Below, in pieces: positions 52,730 through 61,430 of a stretch of 64,000 nucleotides of DNA. The notes beneath the pieces were generated by a model that was not told the DNA's origin, made no database searches, and worked only from the letters and a program-made list of their open reading frames with translations. The stretch comes from Pseudomonas mandelii (lineage in GTDB: Bacteria; Pseudomonadota; Gammaproteobacteria; Pseudomonadales; Pseudomonadaceae), in contig NZ_LT629796.1 of NCBI RefSeq assembly GCF_900106065.1, forward strand, positions 3,193,501-3,257,500, given 5' to 3'. How positions within the stretch are numbered: the stretch's first letter is position 1; each line of letters begins with the position of its first letter. The position numbers and the translations under genes are program-made.

Positions 52730-54927
52730 ACACAGTTACCTTACCCATGGGCCAACCACTGGACCGGGTCGACGGTCCTCTCAAAGTTACCGGCCAGGCC
52801 CGCTACGCCGGTGAGTTTCCTGAGGAGGGTCTGCTCCACGGCAGCGTTGTCTCAAGTTCTATCGCCTGCGGTCGCGTGCTGAGCATTGACGCCTCCGAGG
52901 CGCTGGCATTGCCCGGTGTTGTCGCGGTGATCGATCACCTCCAGCGTCCGACAATCGCCAGTTATGACAAGGATTACGAAGACGCCGACTCGGCTGAGGG
53001 ATCGCCGTTTCGTCCGTTGTACAACGATAAGGTCCTGTACAGCGGCCAGCCGCTGGCGCTCGTCGTTGCGGATAACCTTGAGTTGGCGCGTTATGCCGGT
53101 TCGCTGGTAAAGATTGAATACGACACCGAGTCTCATCAGACCGATCTGTTGAGCCTGCAAGGCGAAGCCAAACCGGCACCCGCCAAGCTGCCTGAACCTC
53201 GTGGGAACTTCCAGGCCGAATTTGCCGGTGCCGCCCTGAGTCTGGATCTGAACTACAGCACGCCGATCGAACACCACAACCCGATGGAACCGCACGCCAG
53301 CACAGTGCTTTATCAGGCCGATGGCAGTCTGCATATCCATGACAAGACTCAGGGTCCGCAGAACTGTCAGTCATACGTGCAAAAGGTGTTCGGGCTTGAG
53401 AAAGAGCAGGTCAGAATTTTCGCCGCGTATGTCGGCGGTGCGTTTGGCTCTGGCCTGCGTCCGCAGTACCAGTTGGCGCTGGCCGTGATGGCCGCGCTGC
53501 ACCTCAAGCGTTCGGTGCGAGTGACATTGACTCGGCAGCAGATGTTCACCTTCGGCTACCGTCCGCGGACTTTACAACGTTTGCAATTGGGCGCTGCGGC
53601 CAATGGACGCTTGTTGGCGGTGGCTCATACCGCCATCGGCCAGACCTCGCGTTTCGAGGATTTCACCGAGCACGTGGTGGAGTGGAGCGGCATGCTCTAT
53701 CACTGCGACAACGTGCAGTTGACCTACAAACTTGTGCCACTGGACGTGTTCACGCCCCTCGACATGCGAGCGCCAGGCGCGGCGCTGGGGTTGATTGGCC
53801 TTGAATGTGCGATGGACGAACTGGCCTGTGCGTTGGCCATCGATCCGGTGCAGCTGCGGTTGATCAATTATTCCGAGCGCAATCAGAACGAAGACAAACC
53901 GTACTCCAGCAAAGCCTTGCGCGAATGTTACGCCCAAGGTGCCAAACGCTTTGGCTGGGATCAGCGCGATCCCGAACCGCGCAGCATGCGTCAGGGTCGA
54001 CAGTTAGTGGGCTGGGGCATGGCCGGCGGTGTTTGGGAAGCGATGCAGCAGAAGGCCAGCGCCAAGGCTTCGCTTGATCACAACGGCAAGCTGATCGTCA
54101 GTAGCGCCACCACCGATATCGGCACGGGCACCTACACGGTCATGACGCAAATTGCCGCGCAGGCGTCAGGCGTTTCGGTAGAGGATGTCACTTTTGTCCT
54201 TGGCGACTCTTCATTGCCAACCGCGCCATTGCAGGGCGGATCGTTCACGGTGTCGTCGGTCGGCACGGCCGTTCAGCAGGCTTGCGAAGCCTTAAAGGAA
54301 AAGCTGCTCGCCGTTGCGCGGCAAACCTCACCCGCGTTCAGTGGTGTGACCTCGGAACAAGCGGCTTTTGAAGACGGATATCTGACATTTGGCGATGCGC
54401 GGGTAAAACTGGCCGACCTGGCCCGGGACTGCGGCGAAGACACCCTCGAGGTTCAGGTTGATGCCGAGCCTGACAAGAAGCGCGAAGCCTACGCCACCGC
54501 CACCCATTCAGCGGTGTTCGTCGAAGTGCTGGTGGATGAGGACTTGGGCACGGTGAAGGTGAACCGGGTGGTCAGCGCGATTGCGGCGGGTCGAGTGGTC
54601 AATCCGAAAATGGCCCGCAGCCAGATTCTCGGTGGCGTGGTGTGGGGCATCGGCATGGCCTTGCACGAGGAGACGCAGACCGACCATGCGCTGGGTCGTC
54701 ACATGAATCACAGCCTGGCCGAATACCACATTCCGGTAAACGCTGATATCGGCGACATTGACGTGCTGTTTGTCGAAGAACACGACGAGATCGTCAATGC
54801 CCTGGGTTCCAAGGGCGTGGGCGAGATCGGCATCGTCGGCGTGGCGGCAGCGGTAGCCAATGCGATCTATCACGCGACTGGCAAACGGGTGAGGGATTTC
54901 CCCATCACCCTGGACAAACTGCTCTAG
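52726..54927 (+). CDS. molybdenum hydroxylase, molybdopterin-cytosine-dinucleotide subunit (PaoC/YagR-like)
   Basis: A 733-residue catalytic subunit. It shows the N-terminal GQPLDRVDGPLKVTGQARYAGE, the Moco region IEHHNPMEPHAS, AYVGGAFGSGLRPQY, DMRAPGAALGLIGLE and, near the C terminus, LGSKGVGEIGIVGVAAAV with the catalytic Glu. It oxidises aldehydes or N-heterocycles by hydroxylation. The three overlapping genes define an aldehyde-oxidoreductase-like complex. No XdhC/PaoD-type insertion chaperone lies next to it, so one must be elsewhere. It converges with the MFS exporter, overlapping by four bases. Confidence 0.92.
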   Translation: MNTVTLPMGQPLDRVDGPLKVTGQARYAGEFPEEGLLHGSVVSSSIACGRVLSIDASEALALPGVVAVIDHLQRPTIASYDKDYEDADSAEGSPFRPLYNDKVLYSGQPLALVVADNLELARYAGSLVKIEYDTESHQTDLLSLQGEAKPAPAKLPEPRGNFQAEFAGAALSLDLNYSTPIEHHNPMEPHASTVLYQADGSLHIHDKTQGPQNCQSYVQKVFGLEKEQVRIFAAYVGGAFGSGLRPQYQLALAVMAALHLKRSVRVTLTRQQMFTFGYRPRTLQRLQLGAAANGRLLAVAHTAIGQTSRFEDFTEHVVEWSGMLYHCDNVQLTYKLVPLDVFTPLDMRAPGAALGLIGLECAMDELACALAIDPVQLRLINYSERNQNEDKPYSSKALRECYAQGAKRFGWDQRDPEPRSMRQGRQLVGWGMAGGVWEAMQQKASAKASLDHNGKLIVSSATTDIGTGTYTVMTQIAAQASGVSVEDVTFVLGDSSLPTAPLQGGSFTVSSVGTAVQQACEALKEKLLAVARQTSPAFSGVTSEQAAFEDGYLTFGDARVKLADLARDCGEDTLEVQVDAEPDKKREAYATATHSAVFVEVLVDEDLGTVKVNRVVSAIAAGRVVNPKMARSQILGGVVWGIGMALHEETQTDHALGRHMNHSLAEYHIPVNADIGDIDVLFVEEHDEIVNALGSKGVGEIGIVGVAAAVANAIYHATGKRVRDFPITLDKLL

Positions 54928-56162
54928 GCCTTGGCTTCTTCGATTGGCACATGCATACGGTCGCGGTTGGCCAGGGTCGGGAACAATTTGATCCACGCCC
55001 CCGTCACCACCAGCGTGCCGATACCGCCCATGACCACCGCCGGCACGGTGCCGAACCAATGGGCGGTGAGGCCGGATTCGAACTCGCCCAACTGGTTCGA
55101 AGCACCGATGAACAAACCGTTCACGGCGCTGACCCGGCCGCGCATTTCGTCCGGGGTTTCCAGTTGCACGAAGGAGGCGCGGATCACCATGCTGATCATG
55201 TCCGCTGCGCCCAACACCACCAGCACGGCCAGGGAAAACCAGAACGAAGTCGAGAGGCCGAACGCGATGGTCGCGACGCCGAACACGCCGACGGCCGTGA
55301 ACATTACCCGCCCGACTTGGCGCTCCACGGCAAATCGCGCCAGGTACAGCGACATCAGCAGCGCACCGACGGCCGGGGCTGAGCGCAACAGACCCAGGCC
55401 CCAGGGGCCAGTCAACAAGATGTCTTTGGCGAACACCGGCAGCAGTGCCGTTGCCCCGCCGAGCAATACCGCAAACAGGTCCAGGGAAATCGCCCCGAGA
55501 ATGTCCGGCCGACTGCGAATGAAGCGGATGCCTGCGAGCAATGAGTCCAGCGTCGCCTTGCCCTTGTTCAACGGTGTTTGCCGGGCGGGCAGGTTGAGCA
55601 TCAACAAGCAGGCAATGAGGTAGAGGATCACGGTCGGGCCATACACCCAGACGCTGCCGAAGGCATAGAGCAAACCGCCAAGGGCCGGGGCGACGATGGT
55701 GGCTGATTGTTGAGCCGACTGCGCGGCGGCGACGGCGCGGGGGAACAGCGCGCTGGGCACGATGCTCGGCAGCAGGGCCTGGGTGGTCGGCATCTCGAAG
55801 GAGCGTGCGGCGCCGAGCAGGAAGGCGAGGATGAAGATCATCTCCCGGGTGACATGGTCGGTTGCGCTGCCGATGGCCAGGGACAGGGCAATCAACGCTT
55901 GAAGAGACTGGCAGATCGCCGCGACCTTGCGCCGGTCATAGCGGTCCGCAACGTGCCCGGTGTGCAGCATGAACAAAACCCGTGGAGCAAATTCCACCAG
56001 CCCTACCAGGCCCAGGTCGAGCACATTGCCGGTCAGTTGATACAGATTCCAGCCGATGGCCACGGTGAGCATCTGAAAACCGCTGGCGGTAAACACCCGA
56101 GCCAGCCAGAACGCGATAAAAGGGCGGTGATGGCGTAACAACAAGGGCGCTTGGCTGGGCAT
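54924..56162 (-). CDS. MFS transporter, EntS-like (MFS_3)
   Basis: About 412 residues from ATG 56162 (GTG 56207 is an alternative; neither has a good ribosome-binding site). Eleven to twelve hydrophobic segments, with loop GHVADRYDRRKVA and LVQLETPDEMRGRVSAVNGLFIGASNQLGEFESGL, as in EntS-type exporters. It probably exports a siderophore, drug or metabolite. Its 3' end overlaps the end of the converging hydroxylase gene by four bases. Confidence 0.82.
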   Translation of the reverse strand: MPSQAPLLLRHHRPFIAFWLARVFTASGFQMLTVAIGWNLYQLTGNVLDLGLVGLVEFAPRVLFMLHTGHVADRYDRRKVAAICQSLQALIALSLAIGSATDHVTREMIFILAFLLGAARSFEMPTTQALLPSIVPSALFPRAVAAAQSAQQSATIVAPALGGLLYAFGSVWVYGPTVILYLIACLLMLNLPARQTPLNKGKATLDSLLAGIRFIRSRPDILGAISLDLFAVLLGGATALLPVFAKDILLTGPWGLGLLRSAPAVGALLMSLYLARFAVERQVGRVMFTAVGVFGVATIAFGLSTSFWFSLAVLVVLGAADMISMVIRASFVQLETPDEMRGRVSAVNGLFIGASNQLGEFESGLTAHWFGTVPAVVMGGIGTLVVTGAWIKLFPTLANRDRMHVPIEEAKA

Positions 56163-56283
56163 CTGAGAGCTGGTCTTGAGCGAGGTGAGGGTCGAGATTA
56201 TCACCAAGCTGTAACCAGAAGTTGCAGGCTTGGAAAATTTAGTTAGCTAGACACCGATCTCCAAAAACACCGACATTCCCCTT

Positions 56284-56370
56284 TGGGAGCGAGCCTGCTC
56301 GTGATGATGGAGTATCAGCCGACACCTCTGCTGCCTGACACACTGCTTCGCGAGCCGGCTCGCTCTCACC
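56284..56370. repeat. REP pair in the MFS-cio intergenic region
   Basis: TTGGGAGCGAGCCTGCTCGTGATGATGG and the facing CTTCGCGAGCCGGCTCGCTCTCACC. The rest of the 486-base gap 56163-56648 holds the Anr box and the cio leader and no other gene. Confidence 0.78.
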
Positions 56371-56474
56371 GGTAATGTGTTTCAGTTCATGAGTAGAGCT
56401 ATGAGGCAACCTGTCACGCGGCAAAAGACCACACCGTCCATCGTCAAAAATGGGACTACTCTTTTAACCATTGC

Positions 56475-56488
56475 TTGATCCAGATCAA
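56475..56488 (+). promoter_or_regulatory. Anr/FNR box upstream of cioAB
   Basis: TTGAT-CCAG-ATCAA, a perfect match to the Anr/FNR consensus TTGATnnnnATCAA, 161-174 bases before the cioA start. In P. aeruginosa cioAB is repressed by Anr at low oxygen, so a similar control is predicted; whether it activates or represses depends on the promoter position, which I could not fix. Confidence 0.8.
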
Positions 56489-56648
56489 GACCCTTGTGGA
56501 AATGATCCGGTGGCCAGATGGCCAGACTCCCTACGTTGTGACGTTTGTAAAAAAAGAACGAATTCTAATTCGCCACACTCCATATCCGTGGGGGCAGTGG
56601 GTGCAGGCCGCAAGCCTTCAGCCGGTATTACCTGACAGAGGAAGACTT

Positions 56649-58088
56649 ATGTTCGGTTTGGAGGCGCTTGATCTCGCCCGAATTCAGTTTGCGTTCACCA
56701 TCTCGTTCCACATCCTGTTCCCGGCTATCACCATTGGCCTGGCGAGTTACCTGGCGGTACTCGAAGGTTTGTGGCTGAAGACGAACAACGACACTTACCG
56801 CGATCTGTACCATTTCTGGTCGAAGATCTTTGCCGTCAACTTCGGCATGGGTGTGGTGTCCGGGTTGGTCATGGCATATCAGTTCGGCACCAACTGGAGC
56901 CGCTTCTCGGATTTCGCCGGTTCCGTGACCGGGCCGTTGCTGACGTACGAAGTCCTCACAGCGTTCTTCCTTGAGGCCGGTTTCCTCGGCGTCATGCTGT
57001 TCGGCTGGAACAAGGTCGGGCGCAATCTGCACTTCTTCGCCACGGTCATGGTTGCCATCGGCACGCTGATATCGACCTTCTGGATTCTCGCCTCCAACAG
57101 TTGGATGCAGACCCCGCAAGGATTCGAAATCATCAATGGCCAGGTCATTCCCACCGACTGGTTCGCCGTGATCTTCAACCCCTCATTCCCCTACCGCCTG
57201 ATGCACATGGCGACGGCCGCGTTCGTCGCGACTGCCTTTTTCGTCGGCTCTTCCGCGGCCTGGCATTTGCTGCGCGGCAAGGACAACCCGGCGATCCGCA
57301 CCATGCTCTCGATGGCCATGTGGATGGCATTGATCGTGGCGCCGATTCAGGCGGTCATCGGTGACTTTCACGGGCTCAACACGCTCAAGCACCAGCCGGC
57401 GAAAATCGCTGCGATCGAAGGTCACTGGGAAAATCACGGCGATGAGCCGACCCCGCTGATCCTGTTCGGCTGGCCCGACATGAAAGAAGAGCGGACCAAA
57501 TACGCGGTAGAAATTCCCTACCTGGGCAGCCTGATCCTGACCCATTCCCTGGACAAGCAAGTGCCGGCGCTCAAGGACTTCCCGCCTGAAGACCGGCCGA
57601 ATTCCACCATTGTGTTCTGGTCGTTCCGGATCATGGTGGGTCTGGGCATGCTGATGATCTTCACCGGATTGTGGAGCCTGTGGCTGCGCAAGAGTGACAA
57701 GTTGTACACCTCGCGTCCGTTCCTATATCTGGCGTTGTGGATGGGGCCGTCCGGCCTGATCGCGATCCTCGCGGGCTGGTTCACCACTGAAATCGGCCGT
57801 CAGCCGTGGGTGGTCTATGGGCTGATGCGCACGGCGGATGCGTCCTCCAATCACAGCTTCCTGCAGATGAGCATCACGCTGGTCCTGTTCGTGGTGGTGT
57901 ATTTCGCGCTGTTCGGTGCCGGTCTGGGCTACATGATGCGCCTGGTGCGCAAAGGGCCGAAGATCGACGAAGGCAAGGAAACGCCCGAAGGTGGTCCAGG
58001 CAAGAAGCGCACGCCGGCCCGTCCGCTGTCCGCCGCCGACGATTCCGCCGACGACGACCACGGTCCCAGCCTGACCAAGGAGATTTGA
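56649..58088 (+). CDS. cioA: cyanide-insensitive bd-type quinol oxidase subunit I
   Basis: A 479-residue CydA-type subunit from ATG 56649, with AGAGGA eight bases upstream; the frame is open to 56475 but only across the control region. Opening GLEALDLARIQFAFTISFHILFPA carries the haem b595 histidine. SRFSDFAGSVTGPLLTYEVLTAFFLEAGFLG and the later GWFTTEIGRQPWVVYGLMRT are family signatures. The Q-loop is short, as in CioA rather than E. coli CydA. It oxidises quinol and reduces oxygen at the inner membrane, resistant to cyanide. First gene of a three-gene operon. Confidence 0.93.
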   Translation: MFGLEALDLARIQFAFTISFHILFPAITIGLASYLAVLEGLWLKTNNDTYRDLYHFWSKIFAVNFGMGVVSGLVMAYQFGTNWSRFSDFAGSVTGPLLTYEVLTAFFLEAGFLGVMLFGWNKVGRNLHFFATVMVAIGTLISTFWILASNSWMQTPQGFEIINGQVIPTDWFAVIFNPSFPYRLMHMATAAFVATAFFVGSSAAWHLLRGKDNPAIRTMLSMAMWMALIVAPIQAVIGDFHGLNTLKHQPAKIAAIEGHWENHGDEPTPLILFGWPDMKEERTKYAVEIPYLGSLILTHSLDKQVPALKDFPPEDRPNSTIVFWSFRIMVGLGMLMIFTGLWSLWLRKSDKLYTSRPFLYLALWMGPSGLIAILAGWFTTEIGRQPWVVYGLMRTADASSNHSFLQMSITLVLFVVVYFALFGAGLGYMMRLVRKGPKIDEGKETPEGGPGKKRTPARPLSAADDSADDDHGPSLTKEI

Positions 58089-58091
58089 GTC

Positions 58092-59099
58092 ATGGGTATT
58101 GATCTTCCGCTGATCTGGGCCGTGATCATCATCTTCGGCATCATGATGTACGTGGTCATGGACGGTTTCGACCTGGGGATCGGGATTCTCTTCCCGTTCA
58201 TCCCGGGCAAGACCGACCGTGACGTGATGATGAACACCGTCGCCCCGGTCTGGGACGGCAACGAAACCTGGCTGGTACTGGGTGGCGCGGCGTTGTTCGG
58301 CGCGTTCCCGCTGGCCTATTCGGTGGTGCTCTCGGCGCTGTACCTGCCGCTGATTTTCATGCTGATCGGGCTGATTTTCCGGGGCGTTGCGTTTGAGTTC
58401 CGCTTCAAGGCCAAGGACGACAAGCGTCATCTGTGGGACAAGGCGTTTATCGGTGGTTCGATTGCTGCAACCTTCTTCCAGGGGGTGGCCCTGGGGGCAT
58501 TCATCGATGGGTTGCCGGTGGTCAATCGCCAGTTTGCCGGTGGTTCACTGGACTGGCTGACACCGTTCACCCTGTTCTGCGGCCTCGCGCTGGTGGTGGC
58601 TTATGCGCTGCTGGGTTGCACCTGGCTGATCATGAAGACCGAAGGCAAGTTGCAGCAGCAGATGCATGATCTGGCGCGGCCGTTGGCGTTCGTGGTGTTG
58701 GCGGTGATCGGTATCGTCAGTATCTGGACCCCGTTGGCCCATGCCGAGATCGCGGCCCGCTGGTTTACCCTGCCGAACCTGTTCTGGTTCCTGCCGGTAC
58801 CGATCCTGGTGCTGGTGACCATGTACGGTCTGATCCGCGCCGTGGCCCGCAATGCGAACTACACGCCATTCCTGCTGACGTTGGTGCTGATCTTCCTCGG
58901 CTACAGCGGTCTGGGCATCAGCCTGTGGCCCAACATCGTACCGCCTTCGATCTCGATCTGGGACGCTGCTGCACCGCCGCAAAGCCAGGGCTTCATGCTG
59001 GTCGGTACGCTGTTCATCATCCCGTTCATCCTGGGTTACACCTTCTGGAGCTACTACGTGTTCCGCGGCAAGGTGACCCACGAAGACGGTTATCACTAG
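58092..59099 (+). CDS. cioB: cyanide-insensitive bd-type quinol oxidase subunit II
   Basis: A 335-residue CydB-type subunit, 3 bases after cioA. Eight or nine membrane segments, with MYVVMDGFDLGIGIL, VWDGNETWLVLGGAALFGAFP and GLGISLWPNIVPPSISIWDAAAPP, all standard for the subunit. Forms the heterodimer with CioA. A short hairpin and the DUF2474 gene follow. Confidence 0.94.
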   Translation: MGIDLPLIWAVIIIFGIMMYVVMDGFDLGIGILFPFIPGKTDRDVMMNTVAPVWDGNETWLVLGGAALFGAFPLAYSVVLSALYLPLIFMLIGLIFRGVAFEFRFKAKDDKRHLWDKAFIGGSIAATFFQGVALGAFIDGLPVVNRQFAGGSLDWLTPFTLFCGLALVVAYALLGCTWLIMKTEGKLQQQMHDLARPLAFVVLAVIGIVSIWTPLAHAEIAARWFTLPNLFWFLPVPILVLVTMYGLIRAVARNANYTPFLLTLVLIFLGYSGLGISLWPNIVPPSISIWDAAAPPQSQGFMLVGTLFIIPFILGYTFWSYYVFRGKVTHEDGYH

Positions 59100-59112
59100 C
59101 GCACACGACAAT

Positions 59113-59135
59113 GGCGCAGGGCTTGAACCTGCGCC
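59113..59135 (+). other. intercistronic hairpin between cioB and the small subunit gene
   Basis: GGCGCAGG-gcttgaa-CCTGCGCC, an 8-bp stem just after the cioB stop. It could reduce transcription or stabilise the upstream message, and so set a lower level for the small protein. Confidence 0.5.
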
Positions 59136-59153
59136 GTTTCAGAGGAGGTCAAG

Positions 59154-59324
59154 ATGATGGCTGGCAAACATTCCCTGGAGGAAATCAAGGCGGCAGAGAA
59201 AAAACCGCTTTGGCAGCGGCTCGGTTGGTTGGCCTTGATTTGGGTCGGTAGCGTGGGGGCCCTGTTTATCGTGGCCAGCCTGATGCGCATGTTCATGAAC
59301 GCCGCAGGTCTGTCCACGCACTGA
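59154..59324 (+). CDS. DUF2474 small membrane protein of the cio operon
   Basis: A 56-residue protein found by reading the gap after cioB. AGGAGG lies just before an ATG-ATG pair at 59154, and the product reads MMAGKHSLEEIKAAEKKPLW, then one hydrophobic helix (about residues 23-44: LGWLALIWVGSVGALFIVAS) and a short tail. The KKPLWQRLGWLALIW pattern is that of DUF2474 proteins, which accompany cioAB-type oxidases much as CydX accompanies CydAB. Probably a third oxidase subunit in the inner membrane. A strong terminator follows 46 bases later. Confidence 0.85.
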   Translation: MMAGKHSLEEIKAAEKKPLWQRLGWLALIWVGSVGALFIVASLMRMFMNAAGLSTH

Positions 59325-59370
59325 AACACCCGACATTCCCATCCCCGTTGCCTTGCGGCACGGATTCAAA

Positions 59371-59397
59371 CCCTCCTGTCACGGAGGGTTTTTTTTT
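59371..59397 (+). terminator. rho-independent terminator of the cio operon
   Basis: CCCTCC-TGTCAC-GGAGGG followed by nine T (59389-59397). Confidence 0.93.
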
Positions 59398-59405
59398 ACC
59401 TGCGA

Positions 59406-60530
59406 TTATTTGCGGGCTTTGAGAATGACGAATTTCGGCGTGGCCGCCACTTGCTCGACGCCACGGAACAGCCGCGCGAGCTTGCTGTGGTAACCCAGGT
59501 GACGGTTGCCGACGATGTACAGCGCACCGCCGGTTACCAGAGCTTCGCGCGCTTGCTGGAACATCCGCCAGGCGAGAAAGTCGCCTACGACTTGTTGCTG
59601 GTGAAACGGTGGATTGCACAGCACAACGTCCAGCGATTGCGGTTCTTGTCCGGCCAGGCCATCGTCGGCGCGGACGATCACGTCACGATCACCCAGAGCG
59701 GCGCGCCAGTTTTCGGCGGCCGATTGCACCGCCATGAATGACTCGTCCACCAGCGTGTAATGGGCCTCAGGGTTTTGCAGAGCGCTGGCGATTGCCAGTG
59801 CGCCGTTACCACAACCGAGATCGGCAACGCGCGCTGTCCCGAGGTTCTGTGGCAAGTGTGGAAGAAATGCTCGAGTGCCGATGTCCAGCCCTTCGCGGCA
59901 GAACACATTGGCGTGGTTCAGCAGTTCGATCGCCGGTGTGTCGAGTTGATAGCGTGAAGGGTAGGGGGACACTGCTGGGCTTTTGGCTTCAGGCGTTGCG
60001 ATCAGCAGCCGGGCTTTTTTCACCGCCAACGAGGCTTGCACCGGGCCGATGTAACGCTCCAGCAGATCACCGGCGGCACGGGGCAGATGCTTGACCATCG
60101 CTGCTGCAATCACCTGAGCACCTGGGGCCAGTTGGCTTTGCAGGCGAATCAGTTGCTCTTCCAGCAAGGCCAGGGTTTTCGGCACCCGGATCAACACGCG
60201 GTCAAACGGCCCCGCAAAGGCTTCGTTGGCCGGTACGCTCGGCACGGCATCGAAGGCCTGGCCGTTGCGGATCAGATTCTTTTCCAGGCCCTGGAAGGCC
60301 AGAAACGAGTCGCCGCTGCTGGTCACCACAACGTGCCCCGCCAGGCTCGCGGCCAACGCGCCGAAGCTATCGTTGAGCACCAGCACTCGGGTGTCCGCGG
60401 CCGGTTGCTGCTCGGCCAGATAATTGAGCATGTACTCGTCTGCGGCATCGAAAGCTTGCAGTGGTTCGTTCTGTTGTTCTGGCTGACGGATCAGATCGAG
60501 TTGGGCGAAGGGCGTTTCGAGCAGGGGCAT
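59406..60530 (-). CDS. rlmG: 23S rRNA (guanine-1835-N2)-methyltransferase
   Basis: A 374-residue protein from ATG 60530 (MPLLETPFAQLDLIRQPEQ), close to the E. coli RlmG length of 378; the frame extends 36 codons but that part is basic and not conserved-looking. Two Rossmann-like halves: N-terminal VLVLNDSFGALAASLAG and the catalytic half with VADLGCGNGALAIASAL (SAM) and DVVLCNPPFHQQ (NPPF motif). It methylates G1835 of 23S rRNA using naked RNA. Single gene, convergent with the cio operon. Confidence 0.9.
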   Translation of the reverse strand: MPLLETPFAQLDLIRQPEQQNEPLQAFDAADEYMLNYLAEQQPAADTRVLVLNDSFGALAASLAGHVVVTSSGDSFLAFQGLEKNLIRNGQAFDAVPSVPANEAFAGPFDRVLIRVPKTLALLEEQLIRLQSQLAPGAQVIAAAMVKHLPRAAGDLLERYIGPVQASLAVKKARLLIATPEAKSPAVSPYPSRYQLDTPAIELLNHANVFCREGLDIGTRAFLPHLPQNLGTARVADLGCGNGALAIASALQNPEAHYTLVDESFMAVQSAAENWRAALGDRDVIVRADDGLAGQEPQSLDVVLCNPPFHQQQVVGDFLAWRMFQQAREALVTGGALYIVGNRHLGYHSKLARLFRGVEQVAATPKFVILKARK

Positions 60531-60654
60531 GAGGCGGGGCTCTGGGTAGTCAACGGGTGTGGTGTCCCGCTGCCTGAAGCGTTGTAGCGGGCGGGGCCGT
60601 CCGAGTGGACTGCGACGTAATGGTGCATTCGTCAACACTCTGGAGGAGCCGCAA

Positions 60655-60708
60655 ATGGTACGTTTTTTTCTTTTGGATTACCCGCAGGTTTTTCCTCCTG
60701 GTTATTAG
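60655..60708 (+). CDS. possible 17-residue micropeptide
   Basis: GGAGGAG (60642-60648) is followed six bases later by an ATG opening a 17-codon frame, MVRFFLLDYPQVFPPGY, then TAG. The very strong ribosome-binding site is unusual for random sequence. TCCTCC at 60691-60696, inside the frame, can pair with GGAGGA, so translation could be masked by RNA structure. It lies on the plus strand between the minus-strand rlmG and luxR genes. No function or homologue is recognised; it could also be chance. Confidence 0.3.
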   Translation: MVRFFLLDYPQVFPPGY

Positions 60709-60719
60709 GGGTGTACTGC

Positions 60720-61430
60720 TCAGATCAAGCACGCCCTGGTGGCTGCGACCACTGCCGCAAGCTTGTTGTTGACGCCCAGTTTCATTATCACTCGGTGAAT
60801 ATGAAAATTTGTGGTGCGTTCAGTGATGCACAGGATGATGCCTATCTCGTAGGCGGTTTTGCCATCGGCTGACAGTTTCAATATCTCGATCTCGCGTGCC
60901 GATAAATGCGGTTTGCAGTAATCCTTCACGCGATCAGGCAATTTTTTAGCGACGAGCCCATGCAGGTGGTTGCTGATGAACATCGTGTAGCCCAGTTTTT
61001 CATACCATTCATAGGGGGTGATGGGGCAGTCGCTTCTTGCCAGGCTGAGCATGCTGCGCAGCCCGTTGTCGCCATGGAGCGATTGTGACCAGCCATACTG
61101 CAAACCGAGTTGTTTCTGTGCTTGCCACAGCGTTGGTGTCTTCGAATAAACCTTTTCTTCCCATAAAATGGGCATTGTTGAATGATTGCAATGAGCTACT
61201 ACTGGGTCTATTTCTCTGAAGTGATTTTGTTCATATTCCGCGTTCCAGCCACTTGGGTAGTTGTTGAAATTCACTCTATCGAAGTGTGGGCCTCGTAAGT
61301 GAGAAGTGATTGAAAATGCACAAAAATTAAAGCCAAGGCTTTTGACGAAATCCAGTGATATCTCATAGGCATCTCCAACGTCTCTCGCTTCAGATATCTG
61401 TCTTAAACGTGATTCCTTCCACATTTCCAT
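60720..61430 (-). CDS. LuxR family regulator with autoinducer-binding domain (LuxR solo)
   Basis: A 236-residue regulator from ATG 61430, with GGAG eight bases upstream; a GTG frame start 19 codons earlier lacks one. The N-terminal autoinducer domain keeps the residues that define acyl-homoserine-lactone receptors: Trp and Tyr in GWNAEYEQNHF, Asp-Pro in EIDPVV, Trp in ILWEEK and a conserved Gly in HGDNG. The C-terminal helix-turn-helix (LSAREIEILKLSADGKTAYEIGIIL, then TERTTNFHIHRVIMKLG) is intact. No luxI gene lies in the window, so it would sense a signal made elsewhere. Confidence 0.88.
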   Translation of the reverse strand: MEMWKESRLRQISEARDVGDAYEISLDFVKSLGFNFCAFSITSHLRGPHFDRVNFNNYPSGWNAEYEQNHFREIDPVVAHCNHSTMPILWEEKVYSKTPTLWQAQKQLGLQYGWSQSLHGDNGLRSMLSLARSDCPITPYEWYEKLGYTMFISNHLHGLVAKKLPDRVKDYCKPHLSAREIEILKLSADGKTAYEIGIILCITERTTNFHIHRVIMKLGVNNKLAAVVAATRACLI

